From contig JAGOHK010000007.1 in assembly GCA_017996175.1 (NCBI GenBank), forward strand, positions 1-64,000: 64,000 nucleotides of DNA, given 5' to 3'. The stretch is from Leptospiraceae bacterium (GTDB lineage Bacteria > Spirochaetota > Leptospiria > Leptospirales > Leptospiraceae). This document shows positions 54,363 to 63,606 of the stretch, piece by piece. Each line of letters begins with the position of its first letter. Position 1 is the stretch's first letter. The translations under genes and the position numbers were made by a program. The notes under the pieces are model-generated. The model ran no database searches, was not told the DNA's origin, and saw only the letters and a list, made by a program, of their open reading frames with translations.

Positions 54363-55208
54363 ATGTCGCTTAACGTAGAAATTTCAAGCTTAATTAACAA
54401 ACATTCCAATTCAATCTGTGATAAATGGATTGAACTAATAGAAGAGCAAATACCGGTAATCTTCGATCTATTTCGAAAAGAAGATTTGAATGCAAAAGGA
54501 AAAGAAATTTTATACTCCCTTTCGACTGCAATCAAACAAAATCGGGAAGGAGTTGAATCTTCAGATTCTACCCTATTATCTATTCTCCAAGAACTAAGCC
54601 GTGAACTTACTTTAAAAAATATTACTCCGACTGAAACTGCACTTCTGATTTTTAATCTAAAGGAAGCGATACTTCCTGCGATTAAAATCGAATTTTCTAA
54701 TGTTCCGGATAAGCTAATAGATATTAGCCTCGTAGTCAACCGACTAATTGATAAACTTGGATTATTTACTGTAGAGACTTACATTCAAAATAAAGAAAAT
54801 TTAATCAAAGAGCAAACAAGAGCGATTCTAGAAATGGCGACACCGGTTGTTAAAATTTGGGATAAGATTATTTTGCTTCCACTAGTTGGAGTTTTAGATA
54901 GTACAAGGGCAAAACAAATGATGGAATCTCTTTTGGGGGCAATTGAAATTAACCAAGCGAAGGTTGCGATTCTCGATATTTCAGGAATTCCAATCATTGA
55001 TACACTCGTTGCACGGCATCTTTTTACTACGATTGCGGCGGTGAAACTTATGGGTTCGGAATGTATTGTCACGGGAATAAGTGCAAGAATTTCTCAGACG
55101 ATTGTACAACTAGGGCTTGATCTTACTGGAATTACAACAAGATCCAATCTAGCAGACGGTTTGCAACTGGCACTCATAAATACATCGCAATCCGTTTCTT
55201 TAAACTAA
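54363..55208 (+). CDS. RsbR-like stressosome scaffold (N-terminal helical + STAS)
   Basis: 281 residues. Residues 1-150 are helical, resembling an RsbRD-type N-terminal domain rather than a globin sensor. The STAS domain (about 165-280) has the RsbR pattern VAILDISGIPIIDTLVARHL, whose Thr matches the first RsbT phosphosite, and a downstream GISARISQTI where the second is expected. RsbR and RsbS form the large stressosome complex that holds RsbT until stress. The helical part probably senses an unknown signal. Confidence 0.9.
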   Translation: MSLNVEISSLINKHSNSICDKWIELIEEQIPVIFDLFRKEDLNAKGKEILYSLSTAIKQNREGVESSDSTLLSILQELSRELTLKNITPTETALLIFNLKEAILPAIKIEFSNVPDKLIDISLVVNRLIDKLGLFTVETYIQNKENLIKEQTRAILEMATPVVKIWDKIILLPLVGVLDSTRAKQMMESLLGAIEINQAKVAILDISGIPIIDTLVARHLFTTIAAVKLMGSECIVTGISARISQTIVQLGLDLTGITTRSNLADGLQLALINTSQSVSLN

Positions 55209-55225
55209 GAAGAGGATGCTAATAT

Positions 55226-55600
55226 ATGGATGATATGGATTTTCAGATATCGATTTTACAATTACGGGATATACTAATCGTTCCAATTCAAATGGAACTA
55301 CATGATAATGCGGCTAGAAAGCTTCAAATAGAAATACTTAATCGTATAGAAAAAACAAATGCAACGGGTTTAGTGATCGATATTTCCTCTGTGTTTATTG
55401 TAGATAGTTTTCTTGGCAGACTTCTTTCGGAAACTGCACGTATGGCGCAGATCATGGGCGCAAAAGTAGTATTAATCGGTATGAAAAAAGAAACAGCTCT
55501 AACTCTAATTCAACTTGGATTAAATTTTAAGAATTTGAAAACAACTTTAAATTTAGATGAAGCCGTAAATTTTTTAGAGCTTCATAAGGATAAAAAGTAA
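55226..55600 (+). CDS. RsbS-like STAS stressosome protein
   Basis: 124-residue single STAS domain with LVIDISSVFIVDSFLGRLL, the Ser of the VDS segment being the expected RsbT phosphosite, and GAKVVLIGMKKETALTLIQLGL. It is the core subunit of the stressosome. It is 17 bases behind rsbR, and its stop overlaps the rsbT start by one base (TAATG). Confidence 0.92.
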   Translation: MDDMDFQISILQLRDILIVPIQMELHDNAARKLQIEILNRIEKTNATGLVIDISSVFIVDSFLGRLLSETARMAQIMGAKVVLIGMKKETALTLIQLGLNFKNLKTTLNLDEAVNFLELHKDKK

Positions 55601-56013
55601 TGTCACATGAACAAGAGAGTCAAGTGTGTTATTTGAGCATCAATACGTTTGAAGACTTACTTATCGCTAGAAAGAAAGCAAGGCTTCTTATGGAAATTAA
55701 TCATTTTTCCATTTTGAATCAAACAAAATTTATTACTGCCATTTCAGAGCTTCTAAGAAACGCACTTATTCATGCAACTAAAGGAAATGCAAAATTCTCT
55801 ATCATTGAAAAGTCAAATAAAATTGGGATAAAAGCTTTTATCTCTGACAATGGACCGGGTATTCAAAATGTATCTCTCTCCATGACAGAAGGATATAGCA
55901 CAGTAGGATCTTTAGGACTTGGATTAAGCGGTGCTCAAAAGTTAAGTGATGATTTTTCAATTTCCTCTACTGTCGATGTCGGAACAAATGTTCAGATTAT
56001 AAAATGGAAATAA
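55600..56013 (+). CDS. RsbT-like switch kinase
   Basis: 137 residues of GHKL kinase fold: N-box ISELLRNALIHAT, G1 DNGPGI, and the RsbT-typical EGYSTVGSLGLGLSGAQKL. It phosphorylates RsbR and RsbS, is freed from the complex, and then activates a downstream phosphatase. It overlaps the next gene by 10 bases. Confidence 0.92.
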   Translation: MSHEQESQVCYLSINTFEDLLIARKKARLLMEINHFSILNQTKFITAISELLRNALIHATKGNAKFSIIEKSNKIGIKAFISDNGPGIQNVSLSMTEGYSTVGSLGLGLSGAQKLSDDFSISSTVDVGTNVQIIKWK

Positions 56014-56993
56014 AACAATCTGAAATTTTAGAAATAGGGATTGCCGATGAGGCAAATGTACTATATGCGCGTCGTTTATTTCGTAATTTTTTTAAGTCTC
56101 TGGGATTTATAGACTTTGATCTAGATAAGATGGAATTAGTAGTTTCCGAGCTAGGGACTAATATTGTAAAATATGGAGTCAGGGGAATAATTACTGCTAA
56201 GCGAATTAAGTATCTATCGCATACAGGCATTGAAATAATAGCAAAAGATAGAGGAAAAGGAATTTCAAATATAATGGAGTTTCTAAATAAAAAACCAGTA
56301 ATAAATACCAGTAGCTCCTTAAAATCAGGTCTTTCAGCTATTTACAATTTAACAGATGAGTTTGAATATCTAAATTCAGAAAATGGTACCACAATTACAC
56401 TACGTAAATGGCTTCCTTTCAATGAGGCAACTCTTAAGTATTCGGTAATATCCCGACCTAAGCCCGGCGAACTAAAAAATGGAGATGCTTTTTTTATTAA
56501 GCAACTTCCTAAATTTTCTTTTTTCTGCGTCATTGATGCATTAGGACATGGTGAGCAAGCAGCGGCTACTGCCAATATTGCGATGGACTGCATAAAGTTA
56601 TATTACTATTTGCCGCTCTCAGAAATATTTTTAAAATGCCATGAACATCTTGATCATAGTCATGGCATAGCAATATCTATTTGTAAAATTTATACACGAG
56701 AAAGTAAAATGGAATATGTCGGAGTGGGAGATGTAAAATTACGAGTATTCGGCGCTCCAGAATCACTTCGAATTTTCAATCATAATGGAACAGTAGGTAT
56801 GAATATGGAGCCAATTAAATTACAGACGTATAAATATTTTTCTGGCTCTACGTTTATTATGCACACTGATGGAATTGCCGACTTTGAATTAAATCAAGAT
56901 ACACTCAGATTAATTCCCCAGGCAATAGCAAGCTTTGTAATGGAAAAAGAGGCAAGGTCATCGGACGATGCAACAGTTTTAGTAGCGAGGTAA
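56004..56993 (+). CDS. RsbT-like kinase fused to RsbX/SpoIIE-type phosphatase
   Basis: 329 residues. The N-terminal 135 residues form a second GHKL domain (VVSELGTNIVKYG, KDRGKGISN, ending GTTITLRKWLPF) like RsbT. The remainder is a PP2C/SpoIIE-type phosphatase of the RsbX kind, with GDAFFI, IDALGHGEQAA and SSDDATVLVAR metal-binding elements. RsbX dephosphorylates RsbR and RsbS to reset the complex; here kinase-like and phosphatase domains are in one chain. The kinase half retains the ATP-binding boxes. Confidence 0.9.
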   Translation: MEIKQSEILEIGIADEANVLYARRLFRNFFKSLGFIDFDLDKMELVVSELGTNIVKYGVRGIITAKRIKYLSHTGIEIIAKDRGKGISNIMEFLNKKPVINTSSSLKSGLSAIYNLTDEFEYLNSENGTTITLRKWLPFNEATLKYSVISRPKPGELKNGDAFFIKQLPKFSFFCVIDALGHGEQAAATANIAMDCIKLYYYLPLSEIFLKCHEHLDHSHGIAISICKIYTRESKMEYVGVGDVKLRVFGAPESLRIFNHNGTVGMNMEPIKLQTYKYFSGSTFIMHTDGIADFELNQDTLRLIPQAIASFVMEKEARSSDDATVLVAR

Positions 56994-56996
56994 TGT

Positions 56997-57647
56997 ATGG
57001 ATTCAATATATATTTTATATTTATTATTTTTTTTCGGATTTGCTATTTCAATTGCAATTTCACTGGTTGTTTTTCTTAAACAAGAAAAACTAAAAAACTC
57101 CAATCAGGATTTATATAGCTTTCTTTATAAATTAGAAAGCACATTAAAAGTCACCAATATGCAAATTCAAGACTCCATTGGAAAAATTGGACAGGGCACA
57201 AATGGAGCAATTGAGAAATTTGTAGAAGTTCTAAATATAAATGACAATATCTCTCGAGAATTGAATTCAGTGAAAGACCAAATTCACTTAGATTCCCTAC
57301 CAGAAAAAGAAGAACAGAAACAGAAAATTGAAAAAATTTTAGAAAACAGTAAATTTCAAAAACAGAATATCCACGAAATTATTAGCCGTCTCCAATTCGA
57401 GGATATAACAAAACAAATCAACACACATGTAACCGAATTATTAACACTTGTTGCATCCGAATTAAAAAAACAAACTGAGGATTATTCAAATCCAAAATCA
57501 GAAGAAGAAATTCGAAAAGAATTAGCTGAGGAGATTATTCGACTTTCCACGATGCAATCAGAACGAGATAATGCAAATAAAGCTCTCTCGCAAACTCCGA
57601 TCGCTGAAACCAAAAAAGAGAACTCTCAGGACGTGACTTTTTTTTGA
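56997..57647 (+). CDS. Membrane-anchored CheZ-like protein with DVTFF tail
   Basis: 216 residues. One N-terminal helix (about 5-28) anchors a long helical, charged cytoplasmic part. RLQFEDITKQ (131-140) matches the catalytic D-x-T-x-x-Q-type helix of CheZ (F-Q-D-L-T-G-Q), with Asp136 and Gln140. A linker then leads to the last residues QDVTFF; CheZ proteins also end with a short CheY-binding tail. It starts 3 bases after the RsbX gene, so it is part of that operon. A phosphatase for a CheY-like receiver is inferred, not shown. Confidence 0.65.
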   Translation: MDSIYILYLLFFFGFAISIAISLVVFLKQEKLKNSNQDLYSFLYKLESTLKVTNMQIQDSIGKIGQGTNGAIEKFVEVLNINDNISRELNSVKDQIHLDSLPEKEEQKQKIEKILENSKFQKQNIHEIISRLQFEDITKQINTHVTELLTLVASELKKQTEDYSNPKSEEEIRKELAEEIIRLSTMQSERDNANKALSQTPIAETKKENSQDVTFF

Positions 57648-57688
57648 AGAACGTGAACTTGGTGAAATACTAAAGAGGTATAAAACGA

Positions 57689-58936
57689 ATGCTGATTAAC
57701 ATACTCATAGGATTGCTAGCCGGATCAATTGTTACGAGTATTTTAATTTTTTTGTATTCAAAACAATTAAAAGAAAAACTTTCTTCGACCACAGAAGAGC
57801 TAAATAAATTAAAAGAGCAAAATGATCTTTTAAAAGTGCAGAGTGAGAGTTATCGCACGTTAGCCGCTTCGATATTAGAAAAAACATACCAAGATATTCC
57901 TCGTTACGTAAATATAAAAAAAGACCTAGCAGTATCCAATGTGAACGTGGACGACATCGCATCTTCCCTTCGGGATACGAATGATAAATTAGTAACACAT
58001 TTCTCTGGAATTCTTTCGAATATTGATGGGATAGTTAAAGAAGTAATTCGAGAAACTAGTAACGCGGAGCATGAGCTTTTAGCTTTCGTAACAGATGGAA
58101 CCAAGGACAATGAGTTCAAGGCACTTACCGATGAAGGAAGCATTCTAACCAATCATCAATTTCTAGCATTCATTCAAGGAAAATACAATCATTTATTACA
58201 GAAAATCATTGATGAGTTAGTCGTTACCCATGAAAGAAAATCAGAAGACATCACAACTCTAGACAGCATATACCATAGAGTACAAGGCATTACAGCATTT
58301 TCAGATGCGATATCCGAAATAGCTGGTGGAATAGAACTTATTTCTTTGAATGCAAATATTGAAGCGGCGCACGCGGGTAGTGCAGGACGTGGCTTCGTCA
58401 TAGTAGCCAATGAAATTCGAAGACTTGCTGGAGAATCGGAAGATGCCGCAGACAAAATTCGAAAAGAAATAAAGTTAACAAATGCATTTATAAAAGAAGC
58501 AATCCACACAATCAAAGATGCAATGGATGCGGAATCTAAGTATTTGAATTCAACGATTGCAATCATTCAAGATGTTTTTATCGCAATGACAAAAACCTTG
58601 TTTCATCTTATCTTTCAATTGACCGGTACTCTTATGAACTCAATGGGAAATACTAGCAAAATAAAAGGGGAAATTGATATGGCAATTAATGCAATGCAAT
58701 TTGATACATTCATTGTTCAGTTAACGGAAACGATTACTCAATCCTTAAAAAATGCTTCTACTAATGTGGATACTCTAAGTAAAGAGAGTATCAATAATCT
58801 AGAAAAACTAAATCTCTTTTCAGCTAAAGACCTAGCTGGGTTTAGAGAAACTCTTTCCAATATTGAAAAAGAAACAAAAACTTCCTTTCAGCGAGGAAGC
58901 CAAAAACAAGCAGACGCAGATGTTACGTTTTTCTAA
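57689..58936 (+). CDS. Short membrane-anchored chemoreceptor-like protein with DVTFF tail
   Basis: 415 residues. One helix (about 3-22) with no periplasmic domain and no HAMP. The receptor hairpin tip is recognisable but altered: ELISLNANIEAAHAGSAGRG (about 215-235), followed by FVIVANEIRRLAGES. Later, MQFDTFIVQ (336-344) resembles the CheZ-like helix of the preceding protein but has Thr for the Asp. The protein ends ADVTFF. It lies 41 bases after the CheZ-like gene, so they are probably partners in one complex. Confidence 0.82.
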   Translation: MLINILIGLLAGSIVTSILIFLYSKQLKEKLSSTTEELNKLKEQNDLLKVQSESYRTLAASILEKTYQDIPRYVNIKKDLAVSNVNVDDIASSLRDTNDKLVTHFSGILSNIDGIVKEVIRETSNAEHELLAFVTDGTKDNEFKALTDEGSILTNHQFLAFIQGKYNHLLQKIIDELVVTHERKSEDITTLDSIYHRVQGITAFSDAISEIAGGIELISLNANIEAAHAGSAGRGFVIVANEIRRLAGESEDAADKIRKEIKLTNAFIKEAIHTIKDAMDAESKYLNSTIAIIQDVFIAMTKTLFHLIFQLTGTLMNSMGNTSKIKGEIDMAINAMQFDTFIVQLTETITQSLKNASTNVDTLSKESINNLEKLNLFSAKDLAGFRETLSNIEKETKTSFQRGSQKQADADVTFF

Positions 58937-59278
58937 AGGAAACTGCACAGCGTTACAGTTAATGCTGTCAAGTTAAGGATTTTCTCACCACCGATGGACA
59001 CCGAGAGCACCGATAACGGAACGATGTTAATTTGATTTATCATATTCTTCTCGGTTTCATAAAGAGCGTTGTTTAGTGCCATATTATTCAATTCCAAAAC
59101 CAAAATAAAAACCATCGTATCTTTTATCGTTCTTTTTATCGGTGTTCATTCCACCCTGCGCTTGGTCGCGCCCTACGCCTTCGCATGGTATTCTTTACAT
59201 ATTTCTCTCTTGACCAGAAATCGGAAAAAGAAAAAACTAGACGGTAAAATCCTAATTTAGTATACATTAATTCAACCT
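58937..59278. repeat. Repeat-rich gap
   Basis: 342 bases holding ATGCTGTCAAGTTAAGGA (58962-58979, also at 26075), a copy of the ACCGATGAACACCGA family (58988-59013) with an inverse piece ATCGGTGTTCATT at about 59139, and CCTGCGCTTGGTCGCGC...ACGCCTTCGCATGG (59152-59188), the inverse of 26041-26074. The 60-codon minus-strand frame at 58933 starts outside any gene pattern. I see no supported gene. Confidence 0.65.
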
Positions 59279-61831
59279 ATGAATGAATCTCATAAAAAAA
59301 ATATACGCAATTTTGTATCACATTTTTGGTTGTATTCAGAATTATTCTGGATACTTGCCGTTCTCCCGCTGATTGTAGCATTTAGTATTAAGTTTATAGA
59401 TCTTAGCTCGGGGCAAATTCAGACTATCCTCATTTCTGTAACTGGTATTACTATTGTCCAATTTATGATTTGTATCTATTTTAATCAAAAAATTTATTCA
59501 CCGTTTGTGGACTACTTGAAATTAGTCTTAGAGGAAAAGGAAGTTGGAAAAGAAATTTATGTAGCAGCACAGGAGCGTTTCACTTCTCTTCCTTGGATGC
59601 ATTCCTTGGAAATTTTTATCCGGTGGATAATCGGTGTTGTAGTTACAGTAGGAAGTGTAGCATTACACGAAGAAAGTAAAATTTCCCAAATTGTAAATTT
59701 AACTGGTGCCGGTCTATTTGGATTATTTTTGCATACAGTATGTGCTTATACTACGAATGAATTTCTAGTTACTCGGATTGCAAAATCAGGAATATTCAAT
59801 CATAATTTTTCGGAAAAAAATATTCATAACAAAAAAATGTTTACCCCACTTGCGTTTCAGATTGGTTCCACACTTATTCTATTATCTCTTTCTATTCTTT
59901 TAGTTTCATTTAATTTAAATTATCGTTCCCTTTTCAATGCATTTGTGAATCAATTGGATAATATCAATGAAGGAAATCTTCAAACTCTAGAAAATTTTTA
60001 TTATTCTAGAGAACAAGACATTTCAAAATTTGTAGAAGATGAAGAAGTAATAAACTTAGTAAAACAAAATAACTGGCTAATACTAGATCAATACTTAGCA
60101 GCCTACTACTCGAATCAGGCAAATTTTTATGAGAATAATTTCATTTTTACCCTCGATCCTGGTTACACAGTCGTAGCGAGTGGATTACCTAAACGTGCTA
60201 GTGTTGGATTGAAAATGATTGATGTTACACTTGCTAAACCCAACATAGACGCAGGGATAAAAGGTAAATTACTTTTTAGTAAAATGCATACTTCTCCTGT
60301 CACGTTTCAGCCTGTTATCTTATTAACCGCTCCTATTAAGGACAATGGAAAAGTAATCGCTATTGCAGCGTTTGCGTTTAAAATCGGGGACTTTGCTGAT
60401 AACTTAATCGAAAATGTAACGATTGGATCAGACGGGTTTCCATTTTTTCTGACCAAAGACTTAATTGTAATTGCTCATAAGAACCCCAAGGAAGCGATGT
60501 TAGATAAGAGTAATGCTGATTATGCGCAGGTAATGTTAGAGGCTGATAGCAATTTGCCAATCAGTTATTTTGAAGAGAGGACAAACCGTTTTCTGAAAAA
60601 GAAAACAAGCCCTAAGTATGATTTAATAGTTTTATCGAATATATTACAAAGAGACTTAGAAAAACCAGCATTTGACAGTGTTAGAGATATTACAATTATA
60701 ACAATTGTTAGCCTTTTTATTATTGGGGTATTTCTTTATTATATTCTAAATCTAAAGTTAAATGAACTTACCAATAGTTCCGTTATCTTAAATAAAATGG
60801 CAGAAGGGGATTTGACTGTAAAATTCAATATAGTTTCGATGGATGAAGTTGGAAGTATACAACATAACTTATCGACTTTCACTAAAAAATTATCTTCCAT
60901 TATCAAGACAGATATTCAGATTGCGGATAACCTTGCTTCTTCGTCAGAGCAAATGCATATTTCCCTAGATAGTCTCTCAGGAAATGCACAGAGCCAAGCG
61001 GCGGCATCGGAGGAAATATCTGCTTCCATAGAAGAAATTTCTGCCGGCATAGACAGTGTAAACGCTCGTGCAGAAGATCAATTTAGTAAAGTAGAAATTT
61101 TAGATGAGAAGATGGGTGAGTTAACGGAAACGATTGCAGCAATGGGAGATGAGATAACAAGCATTAGTCGCAAAGTAATTTCAATTGTCCAAGATGCAAG
61201 TAAGGGAGAACAATCCCTTGATAAAATGAATTTAAGTATTTCTAAAATAAGCACAAGCTCAAAACAGATAACTAGCGTGGTTGAAATTATAACAAGTATT
61301 TCTTCTCAAATCAATTTGCTTGCCTTAAATGCAGCCATAGAAGCAGCAAGAGCTGGTGACTCAGGAAGAGGTTTCGCAGTAGTAGCCGATGAAATTAGTA
61401 AATTGGCAGAGAAAACTTCTAGGAGTATTAAGGACATATCGAATTTAGTAAATACAAACCAAACTGAAATCTTACAGGGAAATAAAATTATTCAAGACAC
61501 TATTTCAAATATCCACAAAGTCATTGAAGGCGTAAATTCTTTTCAGTCCATGGCGGAAACTTTGGAGATGCAAGTAAAAGTGCAAAAAGCAATTAATTCC
61601 ACAGCAAACGAAGAAGTAAATAACCTAAACCAAATGACTTCCATGATTCGTTCTGCTATGCAAGAACAAAAAATAGCCATTGAAGAAGTAGCAAAAACAA
61701 TTTACGGGATAAATGATATTACCCAATCAACTGCTGCCGGTATAGAAGAGTTAAACGCAACATCCCAGGGAATAGCGGAAACGGCTGATTTGCTCCAAAA
61801 GGAAATGAGCTTTTTTAAGATTGAGAAATAG
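59279..61831 (+). CDS. Transmembrane methyl-accepting chemotaxis protein
   Basis: 850 residues. Five hydrophobic segments occupy the first 215 residues, then a sensor region of about 250 residues (Cache-like, with [15 protein letters not shown]), another helix (about 477-497), HAMP (about 500-545) and a signalling domain with [21 protein letters not shown] (about 678-698). The unusual multi-helix N-terminus before the sensor resembles membrane-integral sensing domains. No C-terminal NWETF tail is present. Terminator follows at 61880. Confidence 0.92.
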   Translation: MNESHKKNIRNFVSHFWLYSELFWILAVLPLIVAFSIKFIDLSSGQIQTILISVTGITIVQFMICIYFNQKIYSPFVDYLKLVLEEKEVGKEIYVAAQERFTSLPWMHSLEIFIRWIIGVVVTVGSVALHEESKISQIVNLTGAGLFGLFLHTVCAYTTNEFLVTRIAKSGIFNHNFSEKNIHNKKMFTPLAFQIGSTLILLSLSILLVSFNLNYRSLFNAFVNQLDNINEGNLQTLENFYYSREQDISKFVEDEEVINLVKQNNWLILDQYLAAYYSNQANFYENNFIFTLDPGYTVVASGLPKRASVGLKMIDVTLAKPNIDAGIKGKLLFSKMHTSPVTFQPVILLTAPIKDNGKVIAIAAFAFKIGDFADNLIENVTIGSDGFPFFLTKDLIVIAHKNPKEAMLDKSNADYAQVMLEADSNLPISYFEERTNRFLKKKTSPKYDLIVLSNILQRDLEKPAFDSVRDITIITIVSLFIIGVFLYYILNLKLNELTNSSVILNKMAEGDLTVKFNIVSMDEVGSIQHNLSTFTKKLSSIIKTDIQIADNLASSSEQMHISLDSLSGNAQSQAAASEEISASIEEISAGIDSVNARAEDQFSKVEILDEKMGELTETIAAMGDEITSISRKVISIVQDASKGEQSLDKMNLSISKISTSSKQITSVVEIITSISSQINLLALNAAIEAARAGDSGRGFAVVADEISKLAEKTSRSIKDISNLVNTNQTEILQGNKIIQDTISNIHKVIEGVNSFQSMAETLEMQVKVQKAINSTANEEVNNLNQMTSMIRSAMQEQKIAIEEVAKTIYGINDITQSTAAGIEELNATSQGIAETADLLQKEMSFFKIEK

Positions 61832-61879
61832 GGATTGTGTAAAAGCGCAACTGACACGCAAAGCTATTCCGATGAGCGC

Positions 61880-61913
61880 AAATGCGGAATAATAAAATTA
61901 TCCGCATTTTTCT
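61880..61913 (+). terminator. Intrinsic terminator of the MCP gene
   Basis: AAATGCGGA (61880-61888) pairs perfectly with TCCGCATTT (61901-61909), continuing into a T-rich TTCTC. The inner AT-rich pairs extend the stem with one bulge. It separates the MCP gene from the convergent outer-membrane gene and may serve both. Confidence 0.75.
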
Positions 61914-61918
61914 CAAAA

Positions 61919-62941
61919 CTAAAAACCTTTACTAAACTCAAACTGCCAGTAAGCATTATTCAAAGTTGAAGTAGATTGAACTATGCTAGAATATAAAAGA
62001 CTCCCTACGAGTATTGTAGTCGGGTCATCACTTAGCGTATAATTGCTATTATACGTTCTAACATACTTCTCACTTATCACACCAAACTTTGTAGAAAACC
62101 AAGTAGAATACTTAAATATAAACCCTGCATTTTGAGCAGTTCCCACTACCATAAAGTCAGATAAGCTAGCACCGATTATCAGGAGTCCTGGATTGCCTAA
62201 AAGAATATCTAAAGTCAAATCTGTCTTAGTTCCTTTTAGGTTAAATCTTTCGAAGGAATATGTAAAGTCCAACCATCTAAAAATTTTGTATTCAAACCCT
62301 AAACCAGGAACAAGCCCTGTGGCTTTGGAGTATGACCCTTTGCCGCTATTTAGTACAGCTGCCCCAGTAAATCCAGAGGCATTGACACCTAAAAATCCAA
62401 ACCCACTCAAACCATAACCCTGTTCAAAAATATAATTACGCAGATAGAATCCTAAATTGAATCGGTTCGTAATCGGGTGAAAATATGCAATCCAAGTTTT
62501 TGTTACATCTTCTTGCCAATCATAATTTCCTATCTTCATTGTAAGGATAGAATCGCCACCAAAAGAATCGAACGATGCGTAGGAATTACTTGCTAGAACT
62601 GTGGTAGACCTTTTGTCGTACAAGATCCTAAAAGCATCCTTAAATCGATATTCCAAACCCTGATTGGATTGAGTTGCCCCAGCACCTGACTTTGTTGTGT
62701 CGGAGCCCAGAGACGCAATCCCATTAACCGCAGAAAGAGCCGTAAGCGCACTGGAAGCAGTTCGCCCCTCTCCAACTTCCGGAATTGTATAACTTCCAAA
62801 ACCAATTAAACCCCGAATGAATATCCTATGCGTATCTGGCTCTGGAAATTCATCTGGTTTCTCATGAGTCTGATCTTTGGCGAACACTGGATTCAAAGCA
62901 AATAAAATCGCTATGAGTAAGATGATTTTTTTTATTGTCAT
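61919..62941 (-). CDS. Candidate outer-membrane beta-barrel protein
   Basis: 340 residues with a signal peptide (about 1-21, ending VFA). The rest is rich in Gly, Tyr, Phe and alternating strands, including WQEDVTKTWIAYFHPITNRF and LGFYLRNYIF, and it ends with an aromatic C-terminus (WQFEFSKGF), typical of BamA-assembled barrels. No family is recognised. It follows the TRL-like gene by 9 bases, on the same strand, which suggests an operon. Confidence 0.75.
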   Translation of the reverse strand: MTIKKIILLIAILFALNPVFAKDQTHEKPDEFPEPDTHRIFIRGLIGFGSYTIPEVGEGRTASSALTALSAVNGIASLGSDTTKSGAGATQSNQGLEYRFKDAFRILYDKRSTTVLASNSYASFDSFGGDSILTMKIGNYDWQEDVTKTWIAYFHPITNRFNLGFYLRNYIFEQGYGLSGFGFLGVNASGFTGAAVLNSGKGSYSKATGLVPGLGFEYKIFRWLDFTYSFERFNLKGTKTDLTLDILLGNPGLLIIGASLSDFMVVGTAQNAGFIFKYSTWFSTKFGVISEKYVRTYNSNYTLSDDPTTILVGSLLYSSIVQSTSTLNNAYWQFEFSKGF

Positions 62942-62950
62942 GGCTAATCC

Positions 62951-63283
62951 TTATTCACCCCAAACGACAACACATTCTCGATAGAATAGAATTGTTAAAA
63001 CATTCAAAGAAGTATAATCCACAACGGCTACTTTCGTTATTCCCCCATTTGCTTTTGCTTCTTCAATAGATCCACCACTTCCATAAAAAAATAGATTTAT
63101 CAAAAATCCAGAAACAGAACAAGATTTTCCCGATTTTAGAATTTTAGCAGATGCGATTTGACTTCCATTTTGGGTAACATATTGGGAAGTACTAGAATAA
63201 AGAACTCCATGCATAGGGGAGGTACAAGCTTGTATAAATAAAGTGAATACAATTAAACCGATAGATAAAATATTTTTTTTCAT
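62951..63283 (-). CDS. TRL-like lipoprotein
   Basis: 110 residues from the ATG at 63283, which has GGAGAAG upstream; a longer start at 63310 overlaps the previous gene by 31 bases and is rejected. A lipobox (IQAC) follows the signal helix. The rest matches the TRL-like pattern seen in the next two genes: P-x-H-G-x-L-x-x-S, a Cys followed by a hydrophobic helix, then G-I-T/Q-K/R-V/I-A-x-V-D and a final C-x-x-V. Function unknown. Confidence 0.82.
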   Translation of the reverse strand: MKKNILSIGLIVFTLFIQACTSPMHGVLYSSTSQYVTQNGSQIASAKILKSGKSCSVSGFLINLFFYGSGGSIEEAKANGGITKVAVVDYTSLNVLTILFYRECVVVWGE

Positions 63284-63603
63284 TTTGCTTCTCCTGATAC
63301 GATTGTACAATAATTTCTATAGAGTGTGCTTAAAACACTTACAGTAGAGTGGTCAACTGTAGCAATTCTCTGAATCCCATTTTCGAATGCAATTTCTCCA
63401 GCACTGGCAGAGCCAAAGCTAATCAAAAATAAAATAGAATGCTGGCATCCTGATGCAGTTTTTGTGACTTTCACATCATTGGCTGGATTAAAGTTGCCAG
63501 CAAAATCATTGGAAGTAAAAAGAGCGCCATGAGTAGGACCTGTCGCGCAATTGAATAAAATTAATATTACGATAGTTAAAAAAAGTTTTAGAATATATTT
63601 CAT
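63280..63603 (-). CDS. TRL-like lipoprotein
   Basis: 107 residues with a lipoprotein signal (ILILFNC). TRL-like features: GPTHGALFTS, GCQHSILFLISFGSASAG, NGIQRIATVDHS and a final C-T-I-V-S-G. It overlaps the next gene's start by 4 bases (63280-63283) and is clearly homologous to both neighbours. Confidence 0.85.
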   Translation of the reverse strand: MKYILKLFLTIVILILFNCATGPTHGALFTSNDFAGNFNPANDVKVTKTASGCQHSILFLISFGSASAGEIAFENGIQRIATVDHSTVSVLSTLYRNYCTIVSGEAK

Positions 63604-63606
63604 TTG

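Noticed and set aside
58933-59115. 60-codon minus-strand reading in the repeat-rich gap
   Set aside because: Built largely from repeat sequence; a passing likeness to small repeat-associated proteins could not be supported.
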